Part shown: one piece after another, positions 33,405 to 41,859 of the stretch
Layout: every line of letters begins with the position of its first letter
How positions within the stretch are numbered: the stretch's first letter is position 1
Assembly: GCF_030406325.1 (NCBI RefSeq)
Contig: NZ_JAUEQY010000030.1
Span: 1-64,000 of the forward strand
DNA: 64,000 nt
Reading direction: 5' to 3'
Source: Actinomadura sp. DC4
Lineage (GTDB): Bacteria > Actinomycetota > Actinomycetes > Streptosporangiales > Streptosporangiaceae
The notes under the pieces: generated by a model
The model's input: only the letters and a program-made list of their open reading frames with translations
What the model was told of the DNA's origin: nothing
Database searches by the model: none
Made by a program: the position numbers and the translations under genes

Positions 33405-35585
33405 ATGCTGCGTAATGGCAAGTCGGCCGCGCCACCCTCACCGGACGTCGCCGGACAGCCCGCCGTGGCTCCGCTGGTCGAACGCGTGGTGGGCTGGTCG
33501 GTCCGGCACCGCGCCCTGGCCATCGCGGGCTGGTTCGCCCTGGTGGTCACGGCCGTGCTGGCGGCCGCACTGATCCCGGGCCCCGGGGCCGGCGGTGTCG
33601 ACACGGGCGAGTCGGGGCGGGCCGAGCGGATCCTGGACGCGCAGCACGCGTACGTGCCCGTCCTGGAGAACGTGCTGATCCAGTCCCGTACGGGCGCGCC
33701 CTTCGCCGGCGACGCCGGCCTGCGGCAGGCGGCGCGGGACCTGGAGACCGAGCTCAGGCGGACACCCGGCACGGTGACGAACCTCCGCTCGCCGCTCGGG
33801 CCGGGCGGCGAGGCGCTGGTGTCGATAGACGGGCGGTCCGGTCTGGTCACCTTCCAGCTCGCGGGCTCCTACGACCGGGCGGGCGCGCAGTACGACACCG
33901 TGGTGAGGGCCGTGGCGGAGGTGGCGGCCCGCCATCCCGGGGCACGGGTGGTGCAGGCCGGGGACAAGAGCCTGACCTCGGCGGTCGACCAGGGGATCAA
34001 GGGCGACTTCAAGCGGGCGGAGTACATCTCGCTGCCGCTCACCGTCGTGATCCTGCTGTTCGTGTTCGGCTCGCTGGTCGCGGTGGGCATCCCGCTGCTG
34101 CTGGCGCTCAGCACCGTCATCGGCGCGTTCGGTCTCCTGCAGGTGATCGACCACTGGATCCCGATCAACAGCGCGACCCACTCCATGGTGCTCCTGATCG
34201 GCGTCGCGGTCGGGATCGACTACTCGCTGTTCTACCTGCGACGGGAGCGTGAGGAACGCGCCGCCGGGCGCACCGTCCCGGAGGCGCTGCGGACCACGGC
34301 GCGCACCTCCGGGCGTGTGGTGATCATCTCGGGCCTGACCGTGGCGCTCTGCATGACCGGGCTGCTGTTCAGCGGGCTGGCCCAGCTGCGCGGGCTGACG
34401 ATCGGCGCGGTGCTCGTGGTCGGCCTGGCGGTGGTCGGGTCGGTGACCGTACTGCCCGCGCTGCTCAGCCTGCTGGGCCGCTGGGTGGACCGGGGCCGGA
34501 TCCCGTGGCTGGGCCGCCGGCGTACGAAGGCGTCGGAGTCACGCGCCTGGACGGCGGTCGCGCGGGCGGTCGTACGACGGCCGCTCCTCTGGGGCGGGGC
34601 GGCCGTGCTCGCACTGGTCGTCCTGGCGCTGCCGGTGTTCGGGATACGGCTGCAGGACGCGGCGGCGACGGACAGCCTGCCGCGGAGCGTACCCGTCGTG
34701 GACGCCGCCATCCGGATGCAGGAGGCCTTCCCGGGAACGCCGTCCCCGGCCCGCGTGGTGATCTGGGAGAAGCGGGCGGGAGCCTTGGACGCGCCCGGCG
34801 TACGACAGGCGGTCGACGGGCTGAGCCGCCGGGGAGGGCCGATCACGGAGACGAGGGTCGGCCGTACGCTGCTCCTGCGGGTGCCGCTGGCCGACTTCGG
34901 CAACGGCGAGGCCGCGAACCGCTCGCTGCGGACCCTGCGAGATCGGACGCTGCCGGCGGCCTTCGGGCACGTGGACGGGGTCGGCTACGCGGTCGCGGGC
35001 CGGACGGCGCTGGCGTACGACTTCACCCGGCAGCTGTCCGGCCGTACGCCGCTGGTCTTCGGTTTCGTGCTGGTCCTGGCGTTCGTCCTGCTCGCGCTGG
35101 CGTTCCGCTCCGTCGCGGTGTCACTGGCCTCGATCGCTCTCAACCTGCTGTCGATCGGCGCCGCGTGCGGCGTGGTCACCTGGGTCTTCCAGGACGGCCA
35201 CGGCGGCGGGCTGCTCGGCTTCACCCCGTACGGGGGCGTCGTCGACTGGCTGCCGGTGTTCATGTTCGTGATCCTGTTCGGCCTGAGCATGGACTACCAC
35301 ATCTTCATCCTCAGCCGGATCCGCGAGCGCCGTACCGGCGGGGCCGGGGCCCGCGAGGCGATCGTCGGCGGCATCGGCGCCAGCGCGGGGGTCGTCACCA
35401 GCGCGGCCGCGATCATGACGGCGGCGTTCAGCGTCTTCGTCGTCCTGTCCGCCATCGAGTACAAGATGATGGGCGTCGGGCTCTCGGTGGCCATCCTGAT
35501 CGACGCCACCCTCGTACGAGGAGTGCTCCTGCCCGCCGCCCTCACCCTCCTGGGAGACCGGGCGTGGAACCCGCGCCGGGTCTGA
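33405..35585 (+). CDS. MMPL/RND family transporter
   Basis: A 726-residue membrane transporter of the MMPL group with two similar halves, each one helix, a large extracytoplasmic loop and five helices. Proton-relay type sequences are GIDYSLFYLRREREE in the first half and SMDYHIFILSRIRERR in the second. Members export lipids, siderophores or drugs; the substrate cannot be read here. ATG 33405 has AAAGGA upstream; an earlier ATG at 33375 lacks one. It follows the ArsR-type/membrane-protein pair on the same strand after a hairpin. Confidence 0.9.
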   Translation: MLRNGKSAAPPSPDVAGQPAVAPLVERVVGWSVRHRALAIAGWFALVVTAVLAAALIPGPGAGGVDTGESGRAERILDAQHAYVPVLENVLIQSRTGAPFAGDAGLRQAARDLETELRRTPGTVTNLRSPLGPGGEALVSIDGRSGLVTFQLAGSYDRAGAQYDTVVRAVAEVAARHPGARVVQAGDKSLTSAVDQGIKGDFKRAEYISLPLTVVILLFVFGSLVAVGIPLLLALSTVIGAFGLLQVIDHWIPINSATHSMVLLIGVAVGIDYSLFYLRREREERAAGRTVPEALRTTARTSGRVVIISGLTVALCMTGLLFSGLAQLRGLTIGAVLVVGLAVVGSVTVLPALLSLLGRWVDRGRIPWLGRRRTKASESRAWTAVARAVVRRPLLWGGAAVLALVVLALPVFGIRLQDAAATDSLPRSVPVVDAAIRMQEAFPGTPSPARVVIWEKRAGALDAPGVRQAVDGLSRRGGPITETRVGRTLLLRVPLADFGNGEAANRSLRTLRDRTLPAAFGHVDGVGYAVAGRTALAYDFTRQLSGRTPLVFGFVLVLAFVLLALAFRSVAVSLASIALNLLSIGAACGVVTWVFQDGHGGGLLGFTPYGGVVDWLPVFMFVILFGLSMDYHIFILSRIRERRTGGAGAREAIVGGIGASAGVVTSAAAIMTAAFSVFVVLSAIEYKMMGVGLSVAILIDATLVRGVLLPAALTLLGDRAWNPRRV

Positions 35586-35590
35586 CGCGG

Positions 35591-35629
35591 GCCGCCCCGA
35601 CGGGTGGGATACGCACCCGTCGGGGCGGC
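35591..35629 (+). terminator. Terminator-like stem-loop after the MMPL gene
   Basis: A perfect 16-bp stem (GCCGCCCCGACGGGTG at 35591-35606, complement at 35614-35629) with loop GGATACG lies between the convergent MMPL and GH3 genes. It could serve both strands, though T runs are absent. Confidence 0.65.
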
Positions 35630-35668
35630 CGCCTCTCCCGGCGGAGGGCCGGTTGGCCGAGCCGGCGA

Positions 35669-35723
35669 TCAGTGCACCGTGGTCAGTGCACCGTGGTCAG
35701 TGCACCGTGGTCAGTGCACCGTC
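35669..35723. repeat. 14-bp tandem repeat at the 3' end of the GH3 gene
   Basis: TCAGTGCACCGTGG occurs three times in a row (35669-35710), and a fourth, partial copy (35711-35723) forms the last codons and stop of the GH3 gene. Read on the minus strand, every copy repeats the end of the gene (GTGCACTGA, His then stop). It arose by tandem duplication of the gene end. Confidence 0.85.
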
Positions 35724-37957
35724 AGGTCCGCGGACTTGTCGCCGGCCACGATCTTGTAGAGGCCGGGGATGACCGACCGGGTGGACGAACCGTTGATGTC
35801 GCCCTGGGTCACGGCGAGGCGTGAGATCGGGAACGACAGCGAGACGGTCGTGGACTGACCCGCCCTGAGCGACACGCGGGTGTAGGCCACGAGCCGGTTC
35901 GGCGGGGCGATGATGCGGCTGACCGGCTGCTGGGCGAAGACCGGCACGACCATGTCGCCGTCGCGCGAGCCGGTGTTGGCGACCTTCACCGACACCTTCA
36001 CGGTGCTGCCGCCCGAGGCCGTGACGCCGTTCACCGCGTAGGAGGTGTACGACAGACCCGTGCCGAAGGCGAACAGCGGGTCGTAGGAGGAGCTGGGCCC
36101 GGAGTTGGTACCCGGGAGCTGCTGGTAGAACATCGGCTCGTCGCCCGCGACCTTCGGCCACGACACCGGCAGCCGGCCGCTCGGGTTGGCCTTGCCGAAC
36201 AGCACGTTCGCCACGGCCGTACCGCCCTCGCTTCCCGGCAGCCAGGACATCAGCAGCTGCTTGGCGTCGGCGGCGCTCCCGAGGGCGAGCGGCCGGCCGG
36301 CCACGACCACCACGATCACCGGCTTTCCGGTGGCCTGCAGGTCATCGACCAGCTTCTGCTGGTCGGCGGCGAGCTCGGGTGTCTCGTTGTCGCTGGTGCC
36401 CTCGGCACCGGGCTTCTCACCGACCACGACGATGGCCGCGTCCGCGCTCTTGGTCTGGCCGACCGCGTCACCGGAGTCCGCGACCAGCTTGGCGTGGTCG
36501 CCGATGAGGTTCTTGATGCCCTGGTAGATCGTGACGCCCGGGTCGTTGACACCGTCCGGGATGCCCTGCCAGCCGATGGTCCAGCCGCCGTCCTGGTTCG
36601 GGATCGAGTCGGCGTTGGGGCCGGTCACGACGACCTTGCCGAGGCCGGTCGACAGGGGCAGCGCGTTGCCGTCGTTCTTCAGCAGCGTCTGCGACTCGGT
36701 GGCCGCGCGTACGGCGAGGTCCTTGTCGGCGCCGAGCGCGATGCCGTTCGCCTGGGAGGCGTCCACGTACGGGTGCTCGAACAGGCCGAGCTTGAACTTC
36801 AGCGTCAGGATGCGCGAGACGGCCTCGTCGATGCGCGACTTGGAGACCTTGCCGCTCTTGACGTCGGCGATGAGCCCGCTCACGTAGTCGTCGACGCTGC
36901 CCGGCGGCAGCATCGCCATGTCCACGCCCGCGTTCACCGCGATGGCCGCCGCGCCCGCGTACGTGTCGCTCAGGTGGTACGCCGTCTGCAGGCTCTGCAC
37001 GTCGTTCCAGTCGCTGACCACGACGCCCTTGAAGCCCCACTGCCTGCGCAGCACATCGGTGAGCAGGTAGTGCGAGGCGTGCGCCGGGATGCCGTTGACC
37101 GAGCCGGAGTTGGCCATGAGCGTGAGGGCGCCCGCGTCGACCGCCGCCTTGTACGACGGCAGGAACGTGTCCTGGATGTAGCGCGGGTCGAGGTGTGACT
37201 CGGTGCGGTCATGGCCCGCGAACGGCGCGGAGTAGCCGATGAAGTGCTTGACCGTGGCGGCGACCTGCCCGGTCTTCTGCAGGCCCTGGACGTTGGCGGC
37301 GCCGAGGGAGCCCGCGAGGTAGGGGTCCTCGGAGTAGGTCTCGTAGTAGCGGCCCCAGCGGGTGTCGCGCGAGATGTCCTCGACCGGCGCGAAGTCCCAC
37401 TGCGGCCCGGTGGCCTTCACCGCACGGGAGGTGGACTCGCCCATGGCCTCGGACAGCTGCGAGTCCCAGGTCGCGCCGATGCCGACCTGGTGCGGGAACT
37501 TCGTGGCGCCGAGCACGTTGTTGTGCCCGTGTACGGCGTCGACGCCGTACACGATCGGGATGTGCAGCCGCGAGTGGTCGAGCGCGTACTTCTGCACCGC
37601 GTTGACCATGTCGGCCCAGTCCTTGGGCGTGTTCTGCGGCGGGGTCTCACCGCCGCCGGACAGCACCGAGCCGGCCTTCAGGTCGACGAAGGTGTGCTTC
37701 AGGCACGTCTCGTTGAGGGCGCCGCCGCTCCACTGGCACTCATCACCCTGCATGGTGACGACCGCGGGCTGGGTCATCTGGCCGACCTTCTCCTCCAGCG
37801 TCATGCGCTTGAGAAGGTCGCTGACCCGGGCGGGGATGGAGGCGTGCGGATCTTGGTAGCCGGACTGCGCGCTGGCGCCGGTCGCGCTCAGTGCCAGCCC
37901 GGACAACGTGAGAGTTACGGCGAGCCCGATATGGGTCGCTCTGGACCTCAGTCTCAT
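35711..37957 (-). CDS. Secreted glycoside hydrolase family 3 beta-glucosidase
   Basis: A 748-residue GH3 enzyme. A Sec signal peptide (MRLRSRATHIGLAVTLTLSG to ASA30) directs export. The TIM barrel shows GVDAVHGHNNV, RDTRWGRYYETYSEDPYL, KHFIGY and nucleophile Asp316 in GVVVSDWNDV. The alpha/beta sandwich and a fibronectin-III-like C-terminus (FGTGLSYTSYAVNG onward) follow. It probably releases glucose or xylose from beta-linked oligosaccharides outside the cell. ATG 37957 has GGAG about ten bases upstream. It lies downstream of a ROK regulator on the same strand. Its 3' end is repeated in tandem beyond the stop. Confidence 0.93.
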   Translation of the reverse strand: MRLRSRATHIGLAVTLTLSGLALSATGASAQSGYQDPHASIPARVSDLLKRMTLEEKVGQMTQPAVVTMQGDECQWSGGALNETCLKHTFVDLKAGSVLSGGGETPPQNTPKDWADMVNAVQKYALDHSRLHIPIVYGVDAVHGHNNVLGATKFPHQVGIGATWDSQLSEAMGESTSRAVKATGPQWDFAPVEDISRDTRWGRYYETYSEDPYLAGSLGAANVQGLQKTGQVAATVKHFIGYSAPFAGHDRTESHLDPRYIQDTFLPSYKAAVDAGALTLMANSGSVNGIPAHASHYLLTDVLRRQWGFKGVVVSDWNDVQSLQTAYHLSDTYAGAAAIAVNAGVDMAMLPPGSVDDYVSGLIADVKSGKVSKSRIDEAVSRILTLKFKLGLFEHPYVDASQANGIALGADKDLAVRAATESQTLLKNDGNALPLSTGLGKVVVTGPNADSIPNQDGGWTIGWQGIPDGVNDPGVTIYQGIKNLIGDHAKLVADSGDAVGQTKSADAAIVVVGEKPGAEGTSDNETPELAADQQKLVDDLQATGKPVIVVVVAGRPLALGSAADAKQLLMSWLPGSEGGTAVANVLFGKANPSGRLPVSWPKVAGDEPMFYQQLPGTNSGPSSSYDPLFAFGTGLSYTSYAVNGVTASGGSTVKVSVKVANTGSRDGDMVVPVFAQQPVSRIIAPPNRLVAYTRVSLRAGQSTTVSLSFPISRLAVTQGDINGSSTRSVIPGLYKIVAGDKSADLTVH

Positions 37958-38079
37958 GACGCGTGTCTCCAGGCGGGGGATCAAGGAGTGAAGAGAGGCT
38001 CTGTGATCAAAGACCCAGCTGAAGATCAAATCAAGGCGTGAACTAAGTTTGGCCGCATCGCGCCAGTAGCGTTCAAGAA
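37958..38079 (-). promoter_or_regulatory. Leader/promoter of the GH3 gene with operator-like site
   Basis: The gap is AT-rich against the genome. It holds GTTCAAGAAC (38071-38080), an inverted repeat that shares the GTTCA half with the sites before the ROK gene, and three TTGATC/TTGATT-like boxes on the minus strand. A promoter controlled by the ROK protein is likely. Confidence 0.5.
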
Positions 38080-39234
38080 CTAAACAACTTCCCACGCCTG
38101 CAAGACGAGGGCCAGCGCGCCGAGGACCTCCGCGCGGTCGCCCAGGACGCCCGGGACGATCGATAGCCGGGTGGCCGCGCTGGCGATCGCCGAGCGCCCG
38201 ACGGCCTCGGCCATCGGCTCCAGCAGCAGGTCGCCCGCGCGCCCGAGGTCGCCGCCGACCACCACCCGCGTCGGGTTGAGCAGGTTGCACAGGCTCGCCA
38301 CGCCGGCGCCGACGTAACGCCCGGCGTCGCTGACCGCGCGGCGGCACGGCGCGTCACCGGCGAGGGCCAGCTCGACGATGCGCGCGGTCGTCAGCCCCTC
38401 GCCGTGGGCGGGTCGCAGCAGGTCGGCGAGGTAGCGGCCGCCCGCGAACGTCTCCAGGCAGCCGCGGTTCCCGCAGCGGCACATCGGCCCGCTCTCATTG
38501 AGCGTCAGGTGCCCGATCTCACCGGCCGTGCCGCCGGGCCCGTGGTAGACACGCCCGCCGATGACGATCCCGGCGCCCACCCCGGAACTGATCTTGATGT
38601 ACGCCGAGTCGGGGTGGCCGCGCGCCGCGCCCCACGTCACCTCGGCGAGCGCGCCGAGGTTGGCGTCGTTGTCGACGTGCACCGCCCGGCCGAGCCGGCG
38701 CGTGGCCTCGTCGGCGGCGTGGATCCCGGCCCAGCCGGGCAGGATCGTGCTCGACCCGAGAGTGCCGGTGACCTTGTCCACCGGGCCGGGGACGCCCAGC
38801 CCGATGCCGACGACCTCCTCCCTGGTCGCGCCCATCGCGGCCAGCAGCTCGTCCATCAGGCGCTCGGCCTCGGTCAGGCCGTCGGCGGCCGACGCGCCGA
38901 CGTCGAGCGGGATCGACTGCTCGCCCAGGACCTCACGGGTCAGGTCGCCGACCGCGACGCGCAGGTGAGAGTGGCCGAAGTCGACGCCGACGGCGAGCCC
39001 GGCGCCGGGGGCCAGGGAGACCGCGCGGGCCCGGCGCCCGCCCGCCGTGGTCGGCGTGACGAGGAGCAGGCCGTCGGCGGTCAGCTCGCGCACGATGTTG
39101 GACACGGTCGCGCGGGACAGGCCGGTGCTGCGGGCGATGTCGGCCTGGGTCGGCGCGCCGGAGTCGCGTACGGCCTGGATGACGCGCCGCTGGTTGGCCT
39201 CGCGGAGCGAGGTCTGTGAACCTGGCGTCGCCAT
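38080..39234 (-). CDS. ROK family transcriptional regulator
   Basis: A 384-residue ROK repressor. The N-terminal winged helix reads ADIARSTGLSRATVSNIV (about 34-51). The kinase-like fold has GVDFGHSHLRVAVGD, GLGVPGPVDKVTG, DNDANLGALAE and GVGAGIVIGG, and the zinc signature MCRCGNRGCLET. Such proteins sense sugars; the neighbouring GH3 gene suggests glucose or a beta-glucoside. ATG 39234 follows AGGAG at six bases. TGAAC-type inverted repeats cover the ribosome-binding site, and a related site precedes the GH3 gene, pointing to control of both. Confidence 0.92.
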   Translation of the reverse strand: MATPGSQTSLREANQRRVIQAVRDSGAPTQADIARSTGLSRATVSNIVRELTADGLLLVTPTTAGGRRARAVSLAPGAGLAVGVDFGHSHLRVAVGDLTREVLGEQSIPLDVGASAADGLTEAERLMDELLAAMGATREEVVGIGLGVPGPVDKVTGTLGSSTILPGWAGIHAADEATRRLGRAVHVDNDANLGALAEVTWGAARGHPDSAYIKISSGVGAGIVIGGRVYHGPGGTAGEIGHLTLNESGPMCRCGNRGCLETFAGGRYLADLLRPAHGEGLTTARIVELALAGDAPCRRAVSDAGRYVGAGVASLCNLLNPTRVVVGGDLGRAGDLLLEPMAEAVGRSAIASAATRLSIVPGVLGDRAEVLGALALVLQAWEVV

Positions 39235-39244
39235 CGAATTCTCC

Positions 39245-39273
39245 TGAACGCTCGCCGCGTTCAACAAGTGAAC
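39245..39273. promoter_or_regulatory. Overlapping TGAAC inverted repeats before the ROK gene
   Basis: TGAACGC-TCGCC-GCGTTCA (39245-39263) is a perfect inverted repeat. It overlaps a second, GTTCA-ACAAG-TGAAC (39259-39273). They lie immediately upstream of the ROK ribosome-binding site and are probable autoregulatory operators. Confidence 0.65.
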
Positions 39274-39356
39274 CATAGGTTACGGGCGAGCGTCCTCCGC
39301 AGGGCCGAGCCGAACGGCCTGCCCGGCATCGGGCAGGCGTCCTCGAGACGCGGGTG

Positions 39357-40430
39357 TCAGGACCGGTTGTCGTTCTGGTCGCGGTTCTGGTCCTGGTCGT
39401 CACCGCCGCCGCCGCGGCCGCCGAAGCGGGAGAAGATCTTCTCGCCCATGTTGACCGCGCCCTCGGCGGCACCCTTCACGACGCCGATGAACGGGTCGGA
39501 GCTGCGGTCCCACGACTCGCGGTAGGCCTTCGCGGCGTTCTTGATCTCCTCGGAGACCGAGGCGGTGGAGTCGTCGGAGCGGCGCTCGTAGTCGCCGGAC
39601 AGGATGCGCCGGTAGCCGCCGTCGGCCGCCCAGTGCTCCAGCTCGACGAACCGCACCACGGCGTAGGGGTGCGAGCGGGTCAGCAGGTTGAGGAACTTCA
39701 GCAGCCCGTCGCGTACGTCGCCGGCCGCGTCGTACTCGCGTGCCTGGTCGCGGAACGCCTCGGCGTCCATCTCGGTGAGCTTGCCGCCACCGGCGATCTT
39801 CATGAGGGCGCGCTTGGCGGCGTCGACGTCCTGCCCGGCGAGCAGCCCCGCCCGGTCGGCCGACAGCTCGGACTTGCGCTGCCACTCGTTGAGGCCCATG
39901 AGGATCGCGGAGATGGCGATGTTGCCGAACGGCAGCCACGCCAGCCGCGCGCCCAGGCTCGTGAGGATGAGCGCCATCGTGCGGTAGACCGCGTGCCCGG
40001 ACAGGATGTGCCCGACCTCGTGCGCGACGACGAACCGCAGCTCCTCGTCGTCGAGGAGGTCCACCAGGCCGGTGTTGAGGACGATGAACGGGTGGTCGGT
40101 GCCGATCGCCATGGCGTTGGGCACCGGGTCCTGCACGACGTACAGCTCCGGAACCTCGGGCAGGTCGAGGATGTAGGCGCTGTCCCGCACCATGTCGTTG
40201 ATGTTGCGGAACTGCGTCTCGCCCGCCCGTACGCTCCCGCCGAGGAACATCAGCCGGATCGCGCGCTCGCTGAAGAGCCCCGCCAGGCGCTTGAGGACGG
40301 TGTCGAAGCCCGACAGCGACCGGAGCGCGACGAGCGCCGACCGGTCCGCGGGATGTTCGTAGGCCCGGGAGCTGATGCCCGGAAAGCGGGTGCGTGATCG
40401 GTCAGGAGTGTTGCTCGTCATGTCCGGCAT
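39357..40430 (-). CDS. M48 family zinc metallopeptidase
   Basis: A 357-residue protease-like protein. It has the zinc motif HEVGH (137-141), a third ligand Glu188 in SELSAD, and hydrophobic stretches around 149-180 that suggest membrane association. The N-terminal part (GGSVRAGETQFRNINDMV, PNAMAIGTDHPFIVLNTGLV) fits M48 proteins related to HtpX, which act in membrane protein quality control. The tail is a Gly/Asp/Asn/Gln-rich low-complexity run. ATG 40430 has GGA six bases upstream; ATG 40421 is possible. It is divergent from the PaaK-like gene. Confidence 0.88.
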   Translation of the reverse strand: MPDMTSNTPDRSRTRFPGISSRAYEHPADRSALVALRSLSGFDTVLKRLAGLFSERAIRLMFLGGSVRAGETQFRNINDMVRDSAYILDLPEVPELYVVQDPVPNAMAIGTDHPFIVLNTGLVDLLDDEELRFVVAHEVGHILSGHAVYRTMALILTSLGARLAWLPFGNIAISAILMGLNEWQRKSELSADRAGLLAGQDVDAAKRALMKIAGGGKLTEMDAEAFRDQAREYDAAGDVRDGLLKFLNLLTRSHPYAVVRFVELEHWAADGGYRRILSGDYERRSDDSTASVSEEIKNAAKAYRESWDRSSDPFIGVVKGAAEGAVNMGEKIFSRFGGRGGGGDDQDQNRDQNDNRS

Positions 40431-40504
40431 GCTATTTCCGACGAGCTCAGGCCCACCAGGGTTCCCCTTGCGCCGTCGGGTGGCCCGGGGGTCTACTCCC
40501 GTCT

Positions 40505-41773
40505 ATGGCGGAGGCGTACGGGCCCGGGCCCGAGGAGACGATGTCGCGGGACGAACGGGCCACGGTGCAGCAGGCCCGGCTCCGCGGGCTGGTCGACCGG
40601 CTGGTCGCGGCGAGCGGGGCGCAGGGCGAACGCCTGCGCGAGGCCGGCGTCACCGGCGGCGCGGACATCGAGCTCGGCGACCTGGCCAAACTGCCCTTCA
40701 CCACGAAGCAGGACCTGTGGGACTCCTACCCTCACGGGATGCTCGCGGTGCCGATGCGCGACGTCGTCGCGGTGCACGGCTCCAGCGGGTCGCGCGGCCG
40801 GCCCACGCTCGTCGCGTACACACGCGGCGACCTGGACCTGTGGGCGGCGATGTGCGCGCGGTCGCTGGTCTGCGCCGGCGCCGGGCCCGGCAGCGTGGTG
40901 CACAACGCGTACGGCTACGGCCTGTTCACCGGCGGCCTCGGCATCCACCAGGGCGCGATCGCGCTCGGCGCCACCGTCGTGCCGATGTCCGGCGGCATGA
41001 CCGAGCGTCAGATCCGGCTGATCGCCGACCTGCGGCCCGACATCCTGACCTGCACGCCCTCCTACGCCGTACGGCTCGGGGAGGCGGCGCGCGACGCCGG
41101 GATCTCACTCCATCTCAAGGCCGGGCTGTTCGGGTCCGAGCCGTGGTCGGAGGAGCTCCGCACCACGATCGAGGACCTCCTCGGCCTGGCCGCGCTCGAC
41201 ATCTACGGCCTCTCGGAGATCATCGGGCCCGGAGTGGCGACCGAGTGCCTCCAGCGCAGCGGCCTCCACGTCAACGAGGACCACTTCCTCGTCGAGACGG
41301 TCGATCCCGAGGGCGTGCCGGTGCCGGATGGCACACCGGGAGAGCTGGTGTTCAGCACGCCGCGTGAGGCGATGCCGCTGCTGAGGTACCGCACCGGGGA
41401 CGTCGCCTCGCTCTCGCACGCCCCCTGCGCCTGCGGCCGCACGCTCGTACGGATGAGCAAGGTGCTCGGCCGCCGCGACGACATGCTCGTCATCCGCGGG
41501 GTGAACGTCTATCCGCGCGAGATCGAGGCGGTCCTCCTGCGGCACGCCGCGCCGCACTACCAGGTGATCGTCGACCGCCGGGCCACGATGCCGCGCCTCA
41601 TCGTGGCGTGCGAGGAGGCGGACGAGACCCTCGGCCAGGCGCTCTCCGCCGAGCTCGGCCTGTCGTGCGACGTACGGGTCCTGCCGGCCGGGACCGTACC
41701 CCGTGTTGAGATCGGCAAGGCCGTACGCGTCGTCACCTGGGAGTCCGGCCCGCCGCCGCTGCCGGGACTGTGA
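40505..41773 (+). CDS. Phenylacetate-CoA ligase-like enzyme (PaaK family)
   Basis: A 422-residue adenylate-forming enzyme. It shows FTTKQDLWDSYPHGM, the P-loop HGSSGSRGRPTLV, YGLSEIIGPGVA, YRTGDVASL with a CACGRT cluster, and the C-terminal RRDDMLVIRGVNVYPREIE. These follow PaaK order, so the substrate is probably an aryl- or arylacetic acid converted to its CoA thioester. No other phenylacetate catabolism gene is nearby, so the role is open. Start ATG 40505 has GGGGG about 12 bases upstream; ATG 40541 with GAGGAG very close is an alternative. It is slightly shorter than usual at the N-terminus. Confidence 0.85.
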   Translation: MAEAYGPGPEETMSRDERATVQQARLRGLVDRLVAASGAQGERLREAGVTGGADIELGDLAKLPFTTKQDLWDSYPHGMLAVPMRDVVAVHGSSGSRGRPTLVAYTRGDLDLWAAMCARSLVCAGAGPGSVVHNAYGYGLFTGGLGIHQGAIALGATVVPMSGGMTERQIRLIADLRPDILTCTPSYAVRLGEAARDAGISLHLKAGLFGSEPWSEELRTTIEDLLGLAALDIYGLSEIIGPGVATECLQRSGLHVNEDHFLVETVDPEGVPVPDGTPGELVFSTPREAMPLLRYRTGDVASLSHAPCACGRTLVRMSKVLGRRDDMLVIRGVNVYPREIEAVLLRHAAPHYQVIVDRRATMPRLIVACEEADETLGQALSAELGLSCDVRVLPAGTVPRVEIGKAVRVVTWESGPPPLPGL

Positions 41774-41859
41774 ATTTCCGGGGACGAACTCCCAATTTCT
41801 CGTGATTCGGGCGGATACTCTCCTTCAGATGCTGTAGTCGGGGAGCCTGAGGCGGGCAC

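Noticed and set aside
35669-35723. CRISPR-like short repeats
   Set aside because: The 14-bp units are directly abutting without spacers and copy the end of the GH3 gene.
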